This document shows positions 1-13,800 of a stretch of 64,000 bases of DNA, one piece after another. Each line of letters begins with the position of its first letter. Position 1 is the first letter of the stretch. This DNA comes from Melanocharis versteri (lineage: Eukaryota; Chordata; Aves; Passeriformes; Melanocharitidae). The DNA lies in assembly GCA_013397845.1 (NCBI GenBank), contig VZTG01004171.1:207-64206 (forward strand). Reading direction: 5' to 3'. The notes beneath the pieces were generated by a model, which ran no database searches, had not been told where the DNA came from, and saw only the letters and a program-made list of their open reading frames with translations. A program made the position numbers and the translations under genes.

Positions 1-240
1 TCGGGCACGGCTCCTGCGGCGAGCGGGAGGGGCTGAGCCTCGGCGGTGTTGTACGAGCCCTTGCTCGCTCCTGCGCTCGGTTTCGCGTGCGGCTGTAGTG
101 TCGGTGTTGCCGTGTTAGCACCGCAGCAGCGGCTTCCAGAAGGGAAGTTAAGAGGGGCTCGCTGAAAAAGCGCACGGTTGTGAATCTGCTGAGTGTATTT
201 GCTGTAGTTCGCCCGGGGGGAGGAGCGTAGAGCGGGTGGG
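1..240. promoter_or_regulatory. CpG-rich segment at the window edge, probable 3' part of the ASAH1 CpG island
   Basis: The first 140 bases hold about 20 CpG dinucleotides and are far more GC-rich than the AT-rich sequence that follows. This is typical of the downstream part of a promoter CpG island. No ATG followed by a signal-peptide-like reading frame and a consensus donor is visible, so the first coding exon of ASAH1 is probably just upstream of base 1. The link to ASAH1 is inferred from position and orientation only. Confidence 0.5.
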
Positions 241-3200
241 CTTGGGGTGTCCTTTCTTGCTCTTTCGGCTCTTTGGGGTTTTTTAACCGAATAAGTGAAA
301 TACTTAACTTTTGGTGGAATTAGGAAGCTGGGAAGGTGGGGGTGGACGTAAGGGGCAGGCTGGCTTCCATCTCCTGGGCGTGTAAACAGTTGCTCTTGCT
401 TCCTGGTGTATTTTTTATTCCTGAAGCAGCGAAGCATTCTTTCATCTCTTGAAGTTCCTGAATTTACTCGTCTTCTGTGAAGAAGATAGGTTTTAAATGT
501 CTCTGGATTTCAAAATAATTTTTGCAATCTATTTTGAAATATTTTAGGAATATACTACCTCCTTTATTCTTTAGTTTGCTCCAAGTTTTTTTTTTTTTTT
601 TAGCAAATTACATTGATTTCGGGAAAATTAGTAAGGGTTTCGTGGGAGGGGAGAGCTGCAGGAAAGGACTGTGGGCGTCTGGATGGCCCGTGTTCCCTTA
701 GTGTCTCTTCTACAGAATTGGGCTCTTCTCTCTCCCCTCTCTTCTTCCAGTCCCATCCTGCCGGCCAAGAGCGTCTTCCTAATACTATAAGTTAGATCCA
801 GCTTAAAACACCTTCAGGATTTTAGCCAAAAGTATCCTGGCATGTGGAGTCGTAGGAGAAAGTGCCAGCTATCAGCAAAATAGTAGCACTAGAGCTTGAT
901 TAGCATTTGATTTCACTTGGTACATCTTTGCACTTGCACAATATCCACTGTGTGTCCAGGTTGCAGGTTGTGCTGCTCTGCAGCCAGCCATTAGGCTTGG
1001 ATATTTTATTTTTGTTTGAGATGCAGGGATGCATCATTTGCTGAAGAATTTTTCCTAAGTGCTGCTGGTTGGGTTCAACTCATTAACAAAGAAAACGGAA
1101 GATAAATGCCTTGAATTACGTATCTGTGGTGCAGGCTGTCAGTCCCTTTAGCTTTCATTGAGGCCCCCTCAACCATACTGACCTTTGTGTCCAAGCTGCA
1201 ATTTAAATTGGCTTGGTCACCGTTTCTTCAGTACTGCAAGAGTACTCAACCTCTGTGTTCAGAAAGGTGAACAGCACTGGGACTACCGCAGCACAACAGC
1301 ATTGCGTTGGCATCATCTCGTCAGGGAAGAGGAGCAGAGAGAAAAATGTGTCAGATCACAGAGTTCATAGATCAAAAGATGCTGAATATTACAGGTTGGC
1401 TAAAGGAGACTGAATGCAATGTCCTTAAACTATGGAATTATATTTAATAAGTCAAAGAGGTAATTTTATATTTATTTTTACATAGAGAGGTGAGAAATAT
1501 AAAATACGTAAATATTAAGGAGGGATGCCAGAGATGGTCAACCTCAAAAATATTTTTGAGGGTAATAAAGAAAGTGCTGATACTTCTTTGACTTGACAAG
1601 CTACATTCAGTCTCTTTCATATTAATCAAATCAGGCTAGGTGTCAAAATATTTAGTCAGCAGTCATTGAACCATGCATTAATTTTCTGTACTGCAGTCAA
1701 TAATAACTGTTACTACTTGATTTCTGTTTTCCAGTTCACCCAATTCATCTTGACAGTTTGCTAGTTATTTGGTTTCTGTTCTACTTTTTTTTTAAGTACA
1801 GTCAGTCAAAATATAAATCTTCTGTGCTACTTCCACTTTTTATTTCCATCTTTCCCCATACCATGTTCTACTTCTCCTCCACTGTTACCTTCTTGTTAAT
1901 GTTTTGTGCTGCCACACGTCTGTTCTTCTGTCATTACATATGTCTCAATTTGAAAGTCAGCAGTATATAAGATAATCAAGATATGCAACCTACTAGTAAC
2001 AGTAGATTTAAAAAAGCAAAACAAAGGGAGGATTAAATCACCATTCAAAAATAGCTGTATTCCTTTCAGGGGGTTCAATGCGTGTTTGAAAAGCACATTT
2101 GTGGTGGTAACCTGCTGTTTGGGTCTAGCTTCCAATGGCTTTTTCTAGGGGCCCACCTCTGGCTTGTCACATTGGAAACTGAAGGTGATTCTGCCATGCT
2201 GGAAGGATGTTCCTGCTTTTCTTGGACAGCATTTATTGTTCTTCTTCCAGTGTCAAGCCTCTGCATAGAGGAGAGCCTTGCTGACCGCAGACTTCATAGC
2301 TGCTTATTTTTCTCTGGTTATAAAAAGTGCTTGATGGTTTTTCTGCCGCTTCAAGAAAATTCTTTAGGTGTCTTTTTTTTTTTAACCTTCTCAGAAAGCT
2401 TTGCAGTTAATCTTTAGCTGGTTGCAAAAGATAAGAATTTTTTTTGTTCCTCCTCACAAGGGGAAGCACGAGGGAGGCACTGATCTGTTCTTGTTGCTGA
2501 TGAACAATAGGACATGAGGGAATGGCCCGAAGCTGCGTCAGGGGACATTTAAATTGGATATTAGGGAAAGGTTTTTCACCGAGGGTGGTCAGGCACTGCC
2601 TGTCAGAGTTCAAGATGCATTTGGACAGTATTCTCAGGCACATGGTGTGACTCTTGGACTTGTCCTGTGTAGGGCCAGGGGTTGGACTTGATGTTCCTTG
2701 CTAGTCCCTTCTAACTCAGGACATTCTGTGATTTTATGATGTAATAGTTAACCTAAAGAAATAGTTAATAATCTCTGATTTCTTCAGATATCTCAATCAA
2801 TGCTAGCAGTTTTGAAAGATGTACAGGTTGTTTTAGGAATTACTGGCTTCTTTACCTTGCTTTATACATAGACAGATGAGAAATCTAAAAATACCACATG
2901 TAGGGAGAGAATATTTTCTCTGTTCTCTCGCCCTTTAACTGTTGCTCTCCTCACCTTTTTTGTGGCTTAGGCTGCAAAGCACTGGGAAGATAAAAATAGC
3001 TGCAAATACAGGATTAAAATCTCAGGGGAAAGTGCCAGGAGTGACATAACGTTTAGCACCTTTAGCTTAAAATCCTCTGAAATCAGTTTTGCACAGGTGC
3101 CACTGTTTCTGCTGTGGGCATGGGCTCTGCTGACGGAGCAACTGAATTCTCATCCACTTTGGATAACTTTTTTGTTAGAAGCTTTATCTGTCAGGACACA

Positions 3201-4891
3201 TATTTTGAGAGAGGTATTTCCTGAAGGTCCAAATCTGTGCATCCATTGCAGTAGGATGTATATGTAACGTCACTTTTTTCTGATGGATTTTAGTATTGCA
3301 GGATGGAAAATTGCACAGGACAGTTACTTCAATACTGTTAAGCATTTGTCTGTCTTTGCACAAAACCTCTGACTTTTGTTGCCTAATTAGTCATCTGATA
3401 TCCCTCCTACTCTCCTTGTTTCCACACTTCCTCACTTTGAAAATTAAATGGCCTTTTGTGTTTGACTTTATGTTCCAGCTGTGCAAAGGCTGTAACTACA
3501 CTGCAGTGAAATCTAGGAAACAGCTGCTGATCCTATACTTTCATCTCATGTGTTGGAAAACCAAAATTCATCTCATGCTGTTACCCAGCAACTGGAAACA
3601 GTACAAAGAGATAACATTATAACACAGAGAAATCAATCCCAGTTTAGAACTGCTGTTTCCAGCTGTAACAAATTAGGCCAGTGTTTAAAGTCCGTGGCAT
3701 TGTGTAAGACACTGTGTTTTCTATATTAATGCATTAAAAATAGATAATGAGATTAGCCAAAAGAGAACATTGACGTTAGTTAATTTCTTTGTCCCAGTTA
3801 CATAGGTGCTGGAGATGTTTTCACAGTTTTCACTGGAACCAGAATGCATGATAAGGACACACTAATAATCTAATTAATACAGCCTAATAAATATTGGATA
3901 TCAAGGGTGGGGAGGATGGGAAGTGGTGGAAAGATCGCTCCATAATTTTGTTTGTGTTCTGTCTCCCAAACACTTGTGCTTTGGGGGCTTTTCTACAGGC
4001 TCCCAGAACAACATATGTAGCTTTCCTTTTTTCCTAGTGAGATGTATTATGCTCTAAGGAGCTTACTGAACTCCTCACATAGTTTCGGGACCAAATCTGG
4101 CCTGCTCTCAACTGGCTTGAAGCACAAATGCGGGTGGCCAGTAGGCATTTGCTTGTATGTCACTGGGTAAAACATAGAATTATAATTGCAGCATGTATAT
4201 GCATATGTTTATGTATTTATATGCATGCTTCATATAATTGATGGAAAAACACCCTTGCATTCACTTTGAGTATGCCCAAAATAGTTCTCAAACTTTAATT
4301 TGTAGCTAGCCATGGTCCTGGGAAGGAAGGTATATTTTTTAGTTACATTCCTGAATTGCACCCCTCATAACGTTTAACACCACTTCAGCAGCACCTCTCC
4401 ACACTGAATCCAGAGTCGTGCCATATGGCTCATTCCGCCGGCTGAGGGATTGCCCAAAGTTCATTATGCTTTCCCTGCCCCAGCTGCACAGTGCAGCTTA
4501 ACACTAAACATAATTAGGAATGGCACTATAAAATGGGATTATGAATTGGGCGAACAGAACAGACTGGTCCATACTGAGATCTAAGGTTCCTGAACTTGAA
4601 TATGCTTTTGAAGTGCTCTTCATTAGATCACATGGAGTAAAAATATATATGGTTTGTATATTTATCATACCCTTGTGCTTGCCCTGGACTACATTAGACA
4701 AGTTGTCTGAAGGCCTGTCAGACAGCATGGGGAAATTGCTGCTTGTCCCTCCTCTTCTATTTTCCTCTTTCCGAAGTCCCATGACTTTGAATTAAATAAC
4801 TAGTCCTAAAGGTTTAAGTCAAAACTAAGTATACTAGAATAATAGTGTTTTAACAAAGAAGCTAAATAGTAATGTTTTACTGTCTTTACAG
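241..4891 (+). other. ASAH1: Probable ASAH1 intron 1
   Basis: No coding exon is visible in this 4.6-kb stretch. It contains poly-T runs (about 589-601 and 1787-1793), a CR1 fragment at about 2445-2740, and alternating A/T-rich sequence near 4190-4240. The ORFs present are short, lack splice context and match no family I know. The region ends at a consensus acceptor before 4892. Confidence 0.6.
2445..2740 (+). repeat. CR1 LINE fragment (3' end region)
   Basis: The order of phrases is that of avian CR1 3' ends: a stretch reading ttaaattggatattaggg, then aaaggtttttcaccg, gtggtcaggcactg, ggttggacttgatg, and the terminal tctgtgattttatga. It is diverged and truncated, as most CR1 copies are, and has no coding capacity. 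It lies in the probable first intron of ASAH1, in sense orientation. Confidence 0.8.
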
Positions 4892-7800
4892 TATGGAGAA
4901 GAGTGCAGGAATAAAATGTACCCTCCTTCAGGACCAACGTAAGTAATCTGATTCAACTTGTCTAGCGAATTATAGAGAAGTTGCGATTTGCAAGTCTGAA
5001 CAGGGCTTTTTCTTGAAACTTGTTCCTGTTGTAGGTCTACAAAATGCTAGTTACAGGTGGGAAGCACCTATTTTGTCAAATGTTTTTCCAGAGCCTTCTT
5101 TAAATTTGATCTCTGGTGTTTATCTCTCAGGTTCAAAGGGAATATACCCACATATGTCATAAATCTTGATCTACCTCCCAGCAAAAGGTGGGATGACTTG
5201 ATGCGTGACAAAAAGACAGAGGTAAGAAATGCAGAGCTTGCTCTAAAGCTTAGCAGATATAAAACTAGCACATAGCCTTTTATTTTGAGAAAAGTTTTAA
5301 AAGGAATACATATGCTAGAACTATCTGAAAGGGATAATAATTCCAGTTGACTTTTCTAATATGATTCCAGTCTAAAATAATTGCTTGGGTAAATTTTTTC
5401 TGCTTAACACTTAAGTTAGCAGCATGAAGTATAGAGACACTGGTGTTTGGGATGTAGAGGTGTAAAATCCAGTGTGCCATAAACAAGTGTGTGCCATTCC
5501 ATTTATCAAATCTCCTTAGCCATGAAGTGGTGCAGAATGAAGAGGGAGCAATACACCAAAGGAACAACCTTGGTAAACTGAAGCGTAACTGAGGCAGCAT
5601 CCCTTCTCTGCACCTCCCGGCTTCTCTCCAAATACTGCATGAGATGATGAAATGGCAGGGGAGAAATTAAGAACTTCATACCCTTTTCAGGAATGCTGGT
5701 TGTAGGTCTGGTATTTACATGGCACAAATAATTTTTTAAAAATTTGAGCCTATTTCAGACTACTTAAAACAGCTGTCCTGAAGATCACTGAAAATTCAGC
5801 GCAGCAATTTTTAATTTCTCAAACGATGCCAGGGCTTTTTGCTATGTCCCTGATGACTTTGGCCTTTCCACTCTGAAAGCCAGACAAATTCTACTTTCAT
5901 GCTAATATTTATTTTAAAAGTCTCATTTAAGCCAGTGAGCATTGGAAGCTTCAGATTGCACCTTAAATTCTGAAGAGTTTTATCTCTTGTGTACTTTGGA
6001 GTAAGATCACATGGAGTGGAACTCTTACTTGCGACATTTACATGTTCCAAATGGAAAGCATGTGCTTTAATAAGAAATTTATTGAGTGTTTTTGTCTTCA
6101 GTAACATCGGTGCTTAAGCAAAGAGCCTGAAATTAACATTTTGAAAGATAGAAGAGTGCAGAGTATTAAAATGTGATCAAAGGAGCAGAAGACATGGAAG
6201 ACTTTGCTGTAATTTGTTATTTCTGGTAGAAGGACACGTTGGAACTAATCTAGCAAGTTACTTGAACAAAGCTTGAAGAGTGATTGTAGTGGGGAGTTGG
6301 GGGTGTTTTTATCACCAAGAACATGACATTTAGCACTTTATTTAAATACATATTTTTCTCAACAAAGTGTTTTTTTGAAAAGTCTGTCAAGGCGTTCTGT
6401 TAGTATTCTAGCAATTTTTATGCTTAAGATCTTCTATTCAACGGAAGTCCTTGCTCTTTTTAGCTGAAGACTGTGGTCCAGAATATTAAAGATATAGCAA
6501 ATACCTTCTTCCCCAGCGGCAAAGTTGTTGACATAGTGGATAACAAAATAGTAAGTATTTTCAGCTTAATTATTTTATTACTGTATGCTCTGACTACAGA
6601 ATTAGAATGCTTCTAAATCTGGCAGTTAAGAACTTACAAACTTCTAAATTTATGAGTTCTTAATTCCACTTCCAGAACAGAACAAAAACGCTATTTCAAA
6701 GAGTCATTCTGAAATTTTGCCTTCTTGTCTACTCTGAATGACTCTGAAACCATCAAACAAAAAATGCATGTCTCTTCCTCCTCTAATTTTTCCTTAAATC
6801 TTTTCAAGTTTGGATTAGTAACACTAGACAAATATGCTACTGACATAGTTACTGTAGCAAAACACTTGACTGAAACTTTTTACCATGTTCCACTTCTTTT
6901 AAACAGTAGAGTAAAATCAGGTTTTGAAAACTGTAATAAATGTCTCATTACAGGGGCAACTTGGACCAGGCCTCACCTTAAAAATTAATTTGATTCTGAT
7001 TAAAGTAAGCTTTGGCATGGAACAGGGGAAAGCAGTGTAGGGTTAGAGACAGCAAAAGGTCAGATCTCTCCCCCATCTTTAGTTACAGCATATCCCTGTG
7101 TGCCTGAGGCAGGTGGACATAAAGGCAGCTTTTACAGGTTGCCATGCCAATCTGTGGAAGTCAGGAATGCCCGTAAACACTGCCCATAAACATCAAGCTC
7201 CATTGTAGTTGAGCTTTTAATATATATGAGTCCTACTTCACTCTGTTCCATCTGTTGCTGCTAAGAGAGACTGTGCTGATGTCCATTGCTCATGTCAGTG
7301 TTTTGGTAAGTGAGAGTTTTACTTTCCTTTAGTGTGTACTTGTCTTCCAAGGGCTCTGCAAACATCCTTAAGTTCTGCAGGCTGCAGAGAAATTAAATGC
7401 TTAGTAGTTGTGAGAAAAGTGTGCCTGTTGAGGAGACATTTGTTATAAGTAACAAAATAGTGTTCATTTAAACATATATCGTACAAAACTTTTCCTTTCA
7501 GGCTCATCTGACTGCCACACTTCCTTATCCTTTCAATGAAGAACTCCAAGGGATTGCAAATTCATCTGGGATTCCTTTGGGTAACACTTTCCAACACTTT
7601 ATTAACATATTGGAAAGCTAGGAATGCAGGCTCCTTTAAAATTAGTGTGTTTACCAATCTGCAGTTAATTTTAGTCATCTCTGACTTTAACAAATCATTC
7701 ATTAAGTAGTTAAAGCAATAAATTACATCTCACACTAAACAAAAACAAGGTTTTAGAGGAGAATGGAATAAATCACATAAGCCTTTTATCAGGCTGGGAC

Positions 7801-10800
7801 TTCTCTGTTTAGCTGTAAGTTTTCACTCCTAGGTTTTGGCAACTGGAGCAAGTCTCAGCTCCTGTGCACCAAAATTTGAGGGAATCCTTTATTCTTGTTG
7901 GTTTTGCACTCTGCTATGTGTCTGCTGTTGATATATAGAGAAGGCAAGGCTCAGTTTCCTGCTGTGCTTTCTTTCCCTCGTGGTCCTTGCCATATCCTTC
8001 TGCCTTCCCTCTATACCTCCTGCAAAGGAATGCCATTCCAGGTGAGGTGTAGGCACTGAGTTCTTCCAGAGCTGAGGCAGAGAAGAACCACTGCCTGTTT
8101 GCACTGCTTCCCTCAGACAGGAGCAGTACACCTGCTGCTAGCCAGCAGCTCTTCTGTGGCAGTAGTAGTACATATAGCAGCTTTCTTCTTTGAAGTGAAT
8201 TTTGTAGCTTGTTTTGAAGTTTCCAGAGGAGGAAGTAGCAATGACTATCAGCTTTGTGCATGGTAAGGCAGAAGGTCAGGGGACTCTGATCCTTCTATTT
8301 GCCTTTCAGGAAGCTCTTGATTTTGCTGAACCACTCATTCTAAAGATCAAAGGAGATTTAAATTGAAATTTTTAATAGAAATATTACAGAATACTGAATT
8401 TTGCAGTATGCTTTCTTCTAACCATTTTTTTTCAAACTATTGAACTTTGTTTCTTTTTTTTTCTAGGGGAAATCGTTATTTTTAACATTTTTTATGAAAT
8501 TTTTACTGTATGTACATCAATAGTGGCAGAAGATAAAACAGGTAATGCAATCCAAAATATTGTTAACGGTTTTCTTTTATGTAGAAGAGGGTCCACCTCG
8601 GTTATTCAAATACAGTCCTCCTCAACTGCAGGCAATAAGGTCTCTTAAAGAGACTAAAAGGTAATAATAATAATACCTTAGGACTGATAATAAAAGGTAT
8701 TCCTTGAGAAAGGGAATAAGAGTTCACAAGTGTCTTAGGTTAAAAAAAAAGGACAAAAGTACTTTCGAAGATAGTTTGGGTTTGGGTTTGTTGGATGGTG
8801 GGTTTTTTGTGATTGGTTGGTTGGGGGTTTTTTAATAGGTCGTACATGTTTTTCTAGGGGAAAGAAACACCAGCGACATACCTGAAACTTTCTCAGTGCC
8901 ATGCAGGATTTTGCATCTGGTTTATAGATATTGCATGTGTATGGTGCTAGAGAAAATGGACAGGCTCTTCTAAGAAAAGATACTCATTCTCCTTAGTTCT
9001 GCAGCCCTTGTCTGCACCTGTTCCAGATTAGGAAGTTTCTAAGGGATTCTCAGGGAGCTTACAAACGTCTCACTTTTAGAGGAAGCTTAAGGTGTTGCCA
9101 TTGCATTAAGATAATGTGGAAAGATTTGAGGCTAAGATGGACAGCAGTTTGCAAGATTACTTGGTTTCAGTTACGGCAAAACACTTCTCTGACCAAAAAC
9201 CCATCATTATATTGTGGTTATGGAAAGGACAAGTAGAGAATGCTATTTTCCTTGCTCACTTTCCCAGGCATTTGACTGCTTACTCATTTCTTGGGTTTCT
9301 AAGCTGAAATTTGTCTATTTCTTTAGAAAATTGTATTTATTTGTTTACTGTTGTATAGGGAAACTGTACCATGCCAGAAACTTGGATTTTGGACTCTTCC
9401 TAGGGTAAGTACTTAAACTTGTGATTCCTTTTTTAAACCCAAAGAAAAAGCAAGCTGAACTTGAACTAGCTACATACATTCTTTGAGGCTTCTTTGGATG
9501 TTCGTAAGACTGTGACAAGTAATTCTCCATTGTGTGTTGTGAAAAAAGGCTAAAATGAAAAGATCAGGATGTTCTGCTGATCTTATGTCAAACTGCCCCA
9601 AGTGCATCAAGAACAGGTGTGTTTTGTTACTTACTTTTTTTCTCAGCTCCAGTTCAAACTGTCTCAAACAAAAGAATGGCCCATGTAACCTGATCTTTGA
9701 GGCACAGTGTATCTTGTTCTTTACTTGATGGGATGAAGCATCGATTTTAATATATGCAGTGAAATGGGGATTGGATTTGGGCTTGGTGTTTTAATTTCCT
9801 CCCCTGTGCTCCACTGGCACTTCCCATCATTCCTCATTTCCATACAAACTCTGTAGTTTGTTGCCCAGCACTCATTAGTTTTCCTTTCATACCCCATGAT
9901 CAGATAGTTCCGCGTTTGCTTTTATTACCCCAGTATTTATTACCCCCAATATATATAACATCACTCATCCAGATGATGCTCAATGCACAATTGGAATTTA
10001 AATGTTCATCTTTATTAAAATTCTTACCTACCTATTAAAAACCCACATTGTCAACTGTGACTCCACCTGTCCCTTGGTTTGGTTTGTGTTGGACTTCTCT
10101 CCCTTGACAGAAATACTGTGAGCATGCTTACTGAAAATGAAGGAAACTTTCAAAGCTGATCCCAGAGTCTGGGTTATTTCCAGAGAATTTAATGATCTGC
10201 TAAGTGCTCTTTATCAACCTCTTGCCTACAAACTGGTCTGGCTTATCTTACAAACTAGAATTGGTACTTCCCTTCATGTAGAGCAAATCCAGTAGTACGT
10301 GGTTTCTTTTCTGTCTTTGAAAATTAAGAATTCCAGATTTGGTGTCACAGGCAGTACCTGTAGCTCCCTTTGCCAACAGCTAGAGAACAAAGTCATGTGT
10401 TCAAAGCAAACCAGCTGTGATGGTGGTGCTGTTTAATCCTGAGCAATATATATGCTCTTGGTTCAAACAAAACTTAGTTCTTTTCACTGCCTGCCTGTGC
10501 CTTTAGACTTCTTAGTTGTTCCTTGCTGGTGCTGCTCAGGTAACTACAGAGCAGTGATGTTGGCTGACGTGAGTTAGATCAGAGGACAGGCATCACACAC
10601 AGGATGCCTGTGTGAAGGGAAGCTTTAAAAACTACTGAGAGAGGGAAGTTTCAAATGCTGTACCGTCTCCTGCAGGTGGGATGTTAAAAATAATTCCTGG
10701 ACGTTAACTCGGGAACTGAAGCCTTTGGTGGTGCTCTTGGACTTTCAGAGAAACAACAAAACAGTGTTCAAGTCCACAAATTTTGCAGGATACATAGGCA

Positions 10801-13800
10801 TGGTGTCTGGAGTCAAACCAGTAAGTATGGGGATGGGGCCTTGTCAATTTGTTACAGATGCTTCAGACTTTCCTTTAATATTTAAATTTCTCTGCTCTCG
10901 TGCTCTGCCTTGGGATGTTTTTTAATAGATGATCTCTTAATTGTTCTGGTGCACAGCATAGCTACTTGAAGACTGATAAAAGAAAACAATGCTGCACCCT
11001 TCCTTGTGAAAGGACATTGCCTAAATGAAATGTTTCTGTTTGGACAATTCTTTAAAACAGCATTGCATTTCAAATATGAACAGGAGTGAATACAAAGTGC
11101 TGGAGTGACACACACTTGTGCTATTTAATTCTTTCTTCTTGGAAAAGGCAGTCCTGCATTTTAAGATTTTTTTTGTTGGGTTTTTGTTTAATAGGCACCT
11201 GAAATCTGGAGTTCATATACGTCTTAAAAACCAGCAGTTTTTAAGAATTATATCAGGGTGTCCAGCTTACCACAACTTCTCCTTTTCTACATGCTCTGTC
11301 TTCTATTATAGGTAGTCTTTCTTCTTGTAGAGCATTTCTGGCATAAATCCCTGCATTATCTCCATTTATTTTTGTCTTCTGCTGAAATAAATTGGGAAGA
11401 TTCCATTCTGGAAATGATTCAGTGTAGCTGAATTCAGTTTTTGTCTGAAACAGTAGTTGGAGAAGACAGAGATTTGAGTTTGAATTCTGTGTTCCAAGTA
11501 GCATGGACTGCACTGTGTGCAGCTGCGTGCCCATGCGAATAGCAGTAACATATCAGGGTGTACTTGGCACTGGGACCTAAAAATCTGCCTTCAAATTAGA
11601 ATAGTACTCAGAGGTCTGAGAAGAAGGTGACATACAGCAGGGAAAAGAAAACTGCTAATTCAGTGATGCAGTACAGACCAAGAGGAAAAAATGGCCACAA
11701 GCTTGGCTTGCTTAGCATAAAAGCATTCCTTGCTGATTGCTCTGCCAGGTCAGAAAACTCATTTCTACTTGGTCAAGCCATGGTAAATTAGGTTCTTCTC
11801 TACATGAGCTTGATCTTGCAGTCTGTTATTCAAAGGGGAAGAGTAAGAAACAAGAAGCTCAATTGACATCTAAATTGCAATGCTGCCTCTTGTTTATTTC
11901 TGCTACTCGTGGGCTGGCAATGGCTGAAGGTTGGCTTGTTTAATGCTTTTCAGAACTTGTTCACTCTGACAATGAATGAGCGTTTCAGTCTTGATGGTGG
12001 TTATGTGGGTGAGTAATGCTCATTTCTTTCATTATTTCTGCACAAGTTTTCCAGACTTTGGGCATACCAGTTACCTTAATAAACAGGCACATAAATGGTG
12101 AAAAGATTGCAGATGAGTAAGAAAAAACACAGCTCATTTTAAAACCAGCTGTGAAAGTTAGAATAGCATGAGCGAACCATCTGAAAACAAATTGTTGTAA
12201 CCAGTGATATTTTGCAGGAATCTTCGAATGGTTTCTTGGTAGAAGAGATGGTATGTGGATGGGCTTTCTTACAAGAACAGTATTAGAGAATGCTACAAGG
12301 TATTCCCTCTCCCTCTAAGTATTATGCTCTTTTAATCTGCTTTGCATTCAACTAGCATGAATACTGTAGAAGTGGGCTTAATATCCAGTGATACAGATAC
12401 TTTCCTAGTGGCCTTAGCAATAAAGAGTTCTCATTTTGCTGGTACTTTGGAGCAGGAGGCAAGGCATCACACATGATCCCTGAAATATTTTTTCTCAGAT
12501 TTCTTTTTTCCTGATGAGTGTGTTGGTATCTAAATGTGTAACAGCATTCTGCATCAAAGGACATCCCACAGGTACTAGTACATTGTAGGAAGTAAGCAGA
12601 AACAAAGCTGTTATGCAATTCAGTGGAATATGACACAGTATGTCATCATTTTACTCATGTTTTAAGTGTAGAAAAAGTGCAAAGAGCACCTCTAAACAAT
12701 CATACTTTAAGTACAAAATGAGAACCTTTGCTTAAAAGTGTTCCTTTATTGTGATCCTGTCTCCTCATATGTGCATGAAAGGGGAAGAAAGGCTTAACTA
12801 CCCAAACTTTTCCTGGGTGTGTGAAACATGCTTTTCAGTACTTGAACCATTTATAGCATTTAATAGTCCAACATTATCTTACCCACAGTTACCAGGATGC
12901 AAAAGACAGACTGGCAAAAACAAGATTGCTGGCTCCAGCTTACTTTATTCTGGGTGGAAAAAATTCTGGAGAAGGGTGTGTGATAACTCGATCCAGGACA
13001 GCTGCTCTGGATATCTGGGAGTGAGTATGTTTGACCTGACACCTGACTCAGTCTTCCAGTAGAGGACAGGTTCCACCAATAATTGTGTGCTCTGTTTCTT
13101 GCAACTTCTGTTGTTCAAGATCTCACTTCTTTACCATCATTGAAAAATACCACAGGAAGCCTAAAAAATAATCCATCTGTATATAGTATATACTGTATAT
13201 GTGCACTTACTATATACTTAGAGAAGCAAAACAGAAACTTAGACCTCTTTTCCAGCCTTGATATCAAGAAGGGCACGTGGTATGTGTTAGAAACAAACTA
13301 CGATCGCTGGAAGCCTCCACTGGTACTGGATAATCGCAGAGGACCTGCAATGAAATGCCTGAACCAGACAACACAAGAGGTAAACATCCTCCAAATACCT
13401 CATATCCTGCTGGTTTGAAACTCCCAAGTTACAGCACTGACACAGCCAGGAGCATTCAGGTTATTTTCAAGCACAGCTATAATGACAGTGATAACTTGTC
13501 CCTGCTTCTGGGTTATGAGAAGCTGGCTCCTTACATGAGGGAGATTCATGGGTTTTTTGTTTGTTCATTTGTTGATTTGTTTGGGGGTTTTGGAGGTATT
13601 GTTTTGTTTTTTGGTTTGGGTTGTGGTGGTGGTGGTTTTAGGGGGGATTGGGTTTTGGGGATTCTTTTTGGTTTGTTTTGTTTGTTTGTTTGTTTTGTTT
13701 TGGGCTTTCTTTTCATCTAGGCGGGTTTCCTGAAAGTATTTTCTGCAGCTACATATGCAGGAGGGTACAGCCAGAGATACTTTGAGAAAGGCTTGGGGTG

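Noticed and set aside
7889..8261. Overlapping ORFs of 80 and 115 codons on the minus strand in an ASAH1 intron
   Set aside because: Composition is that of reverse-translated T-rich intron; there is no splice context and no recognisable domain.
13181..13200. TA-rich palindrome upstream of an ASAH1 exon as a regulatory element
   Set aside because: Only 10 bp are perfectly palindromic, and such stretches are common in AT-rich introns.
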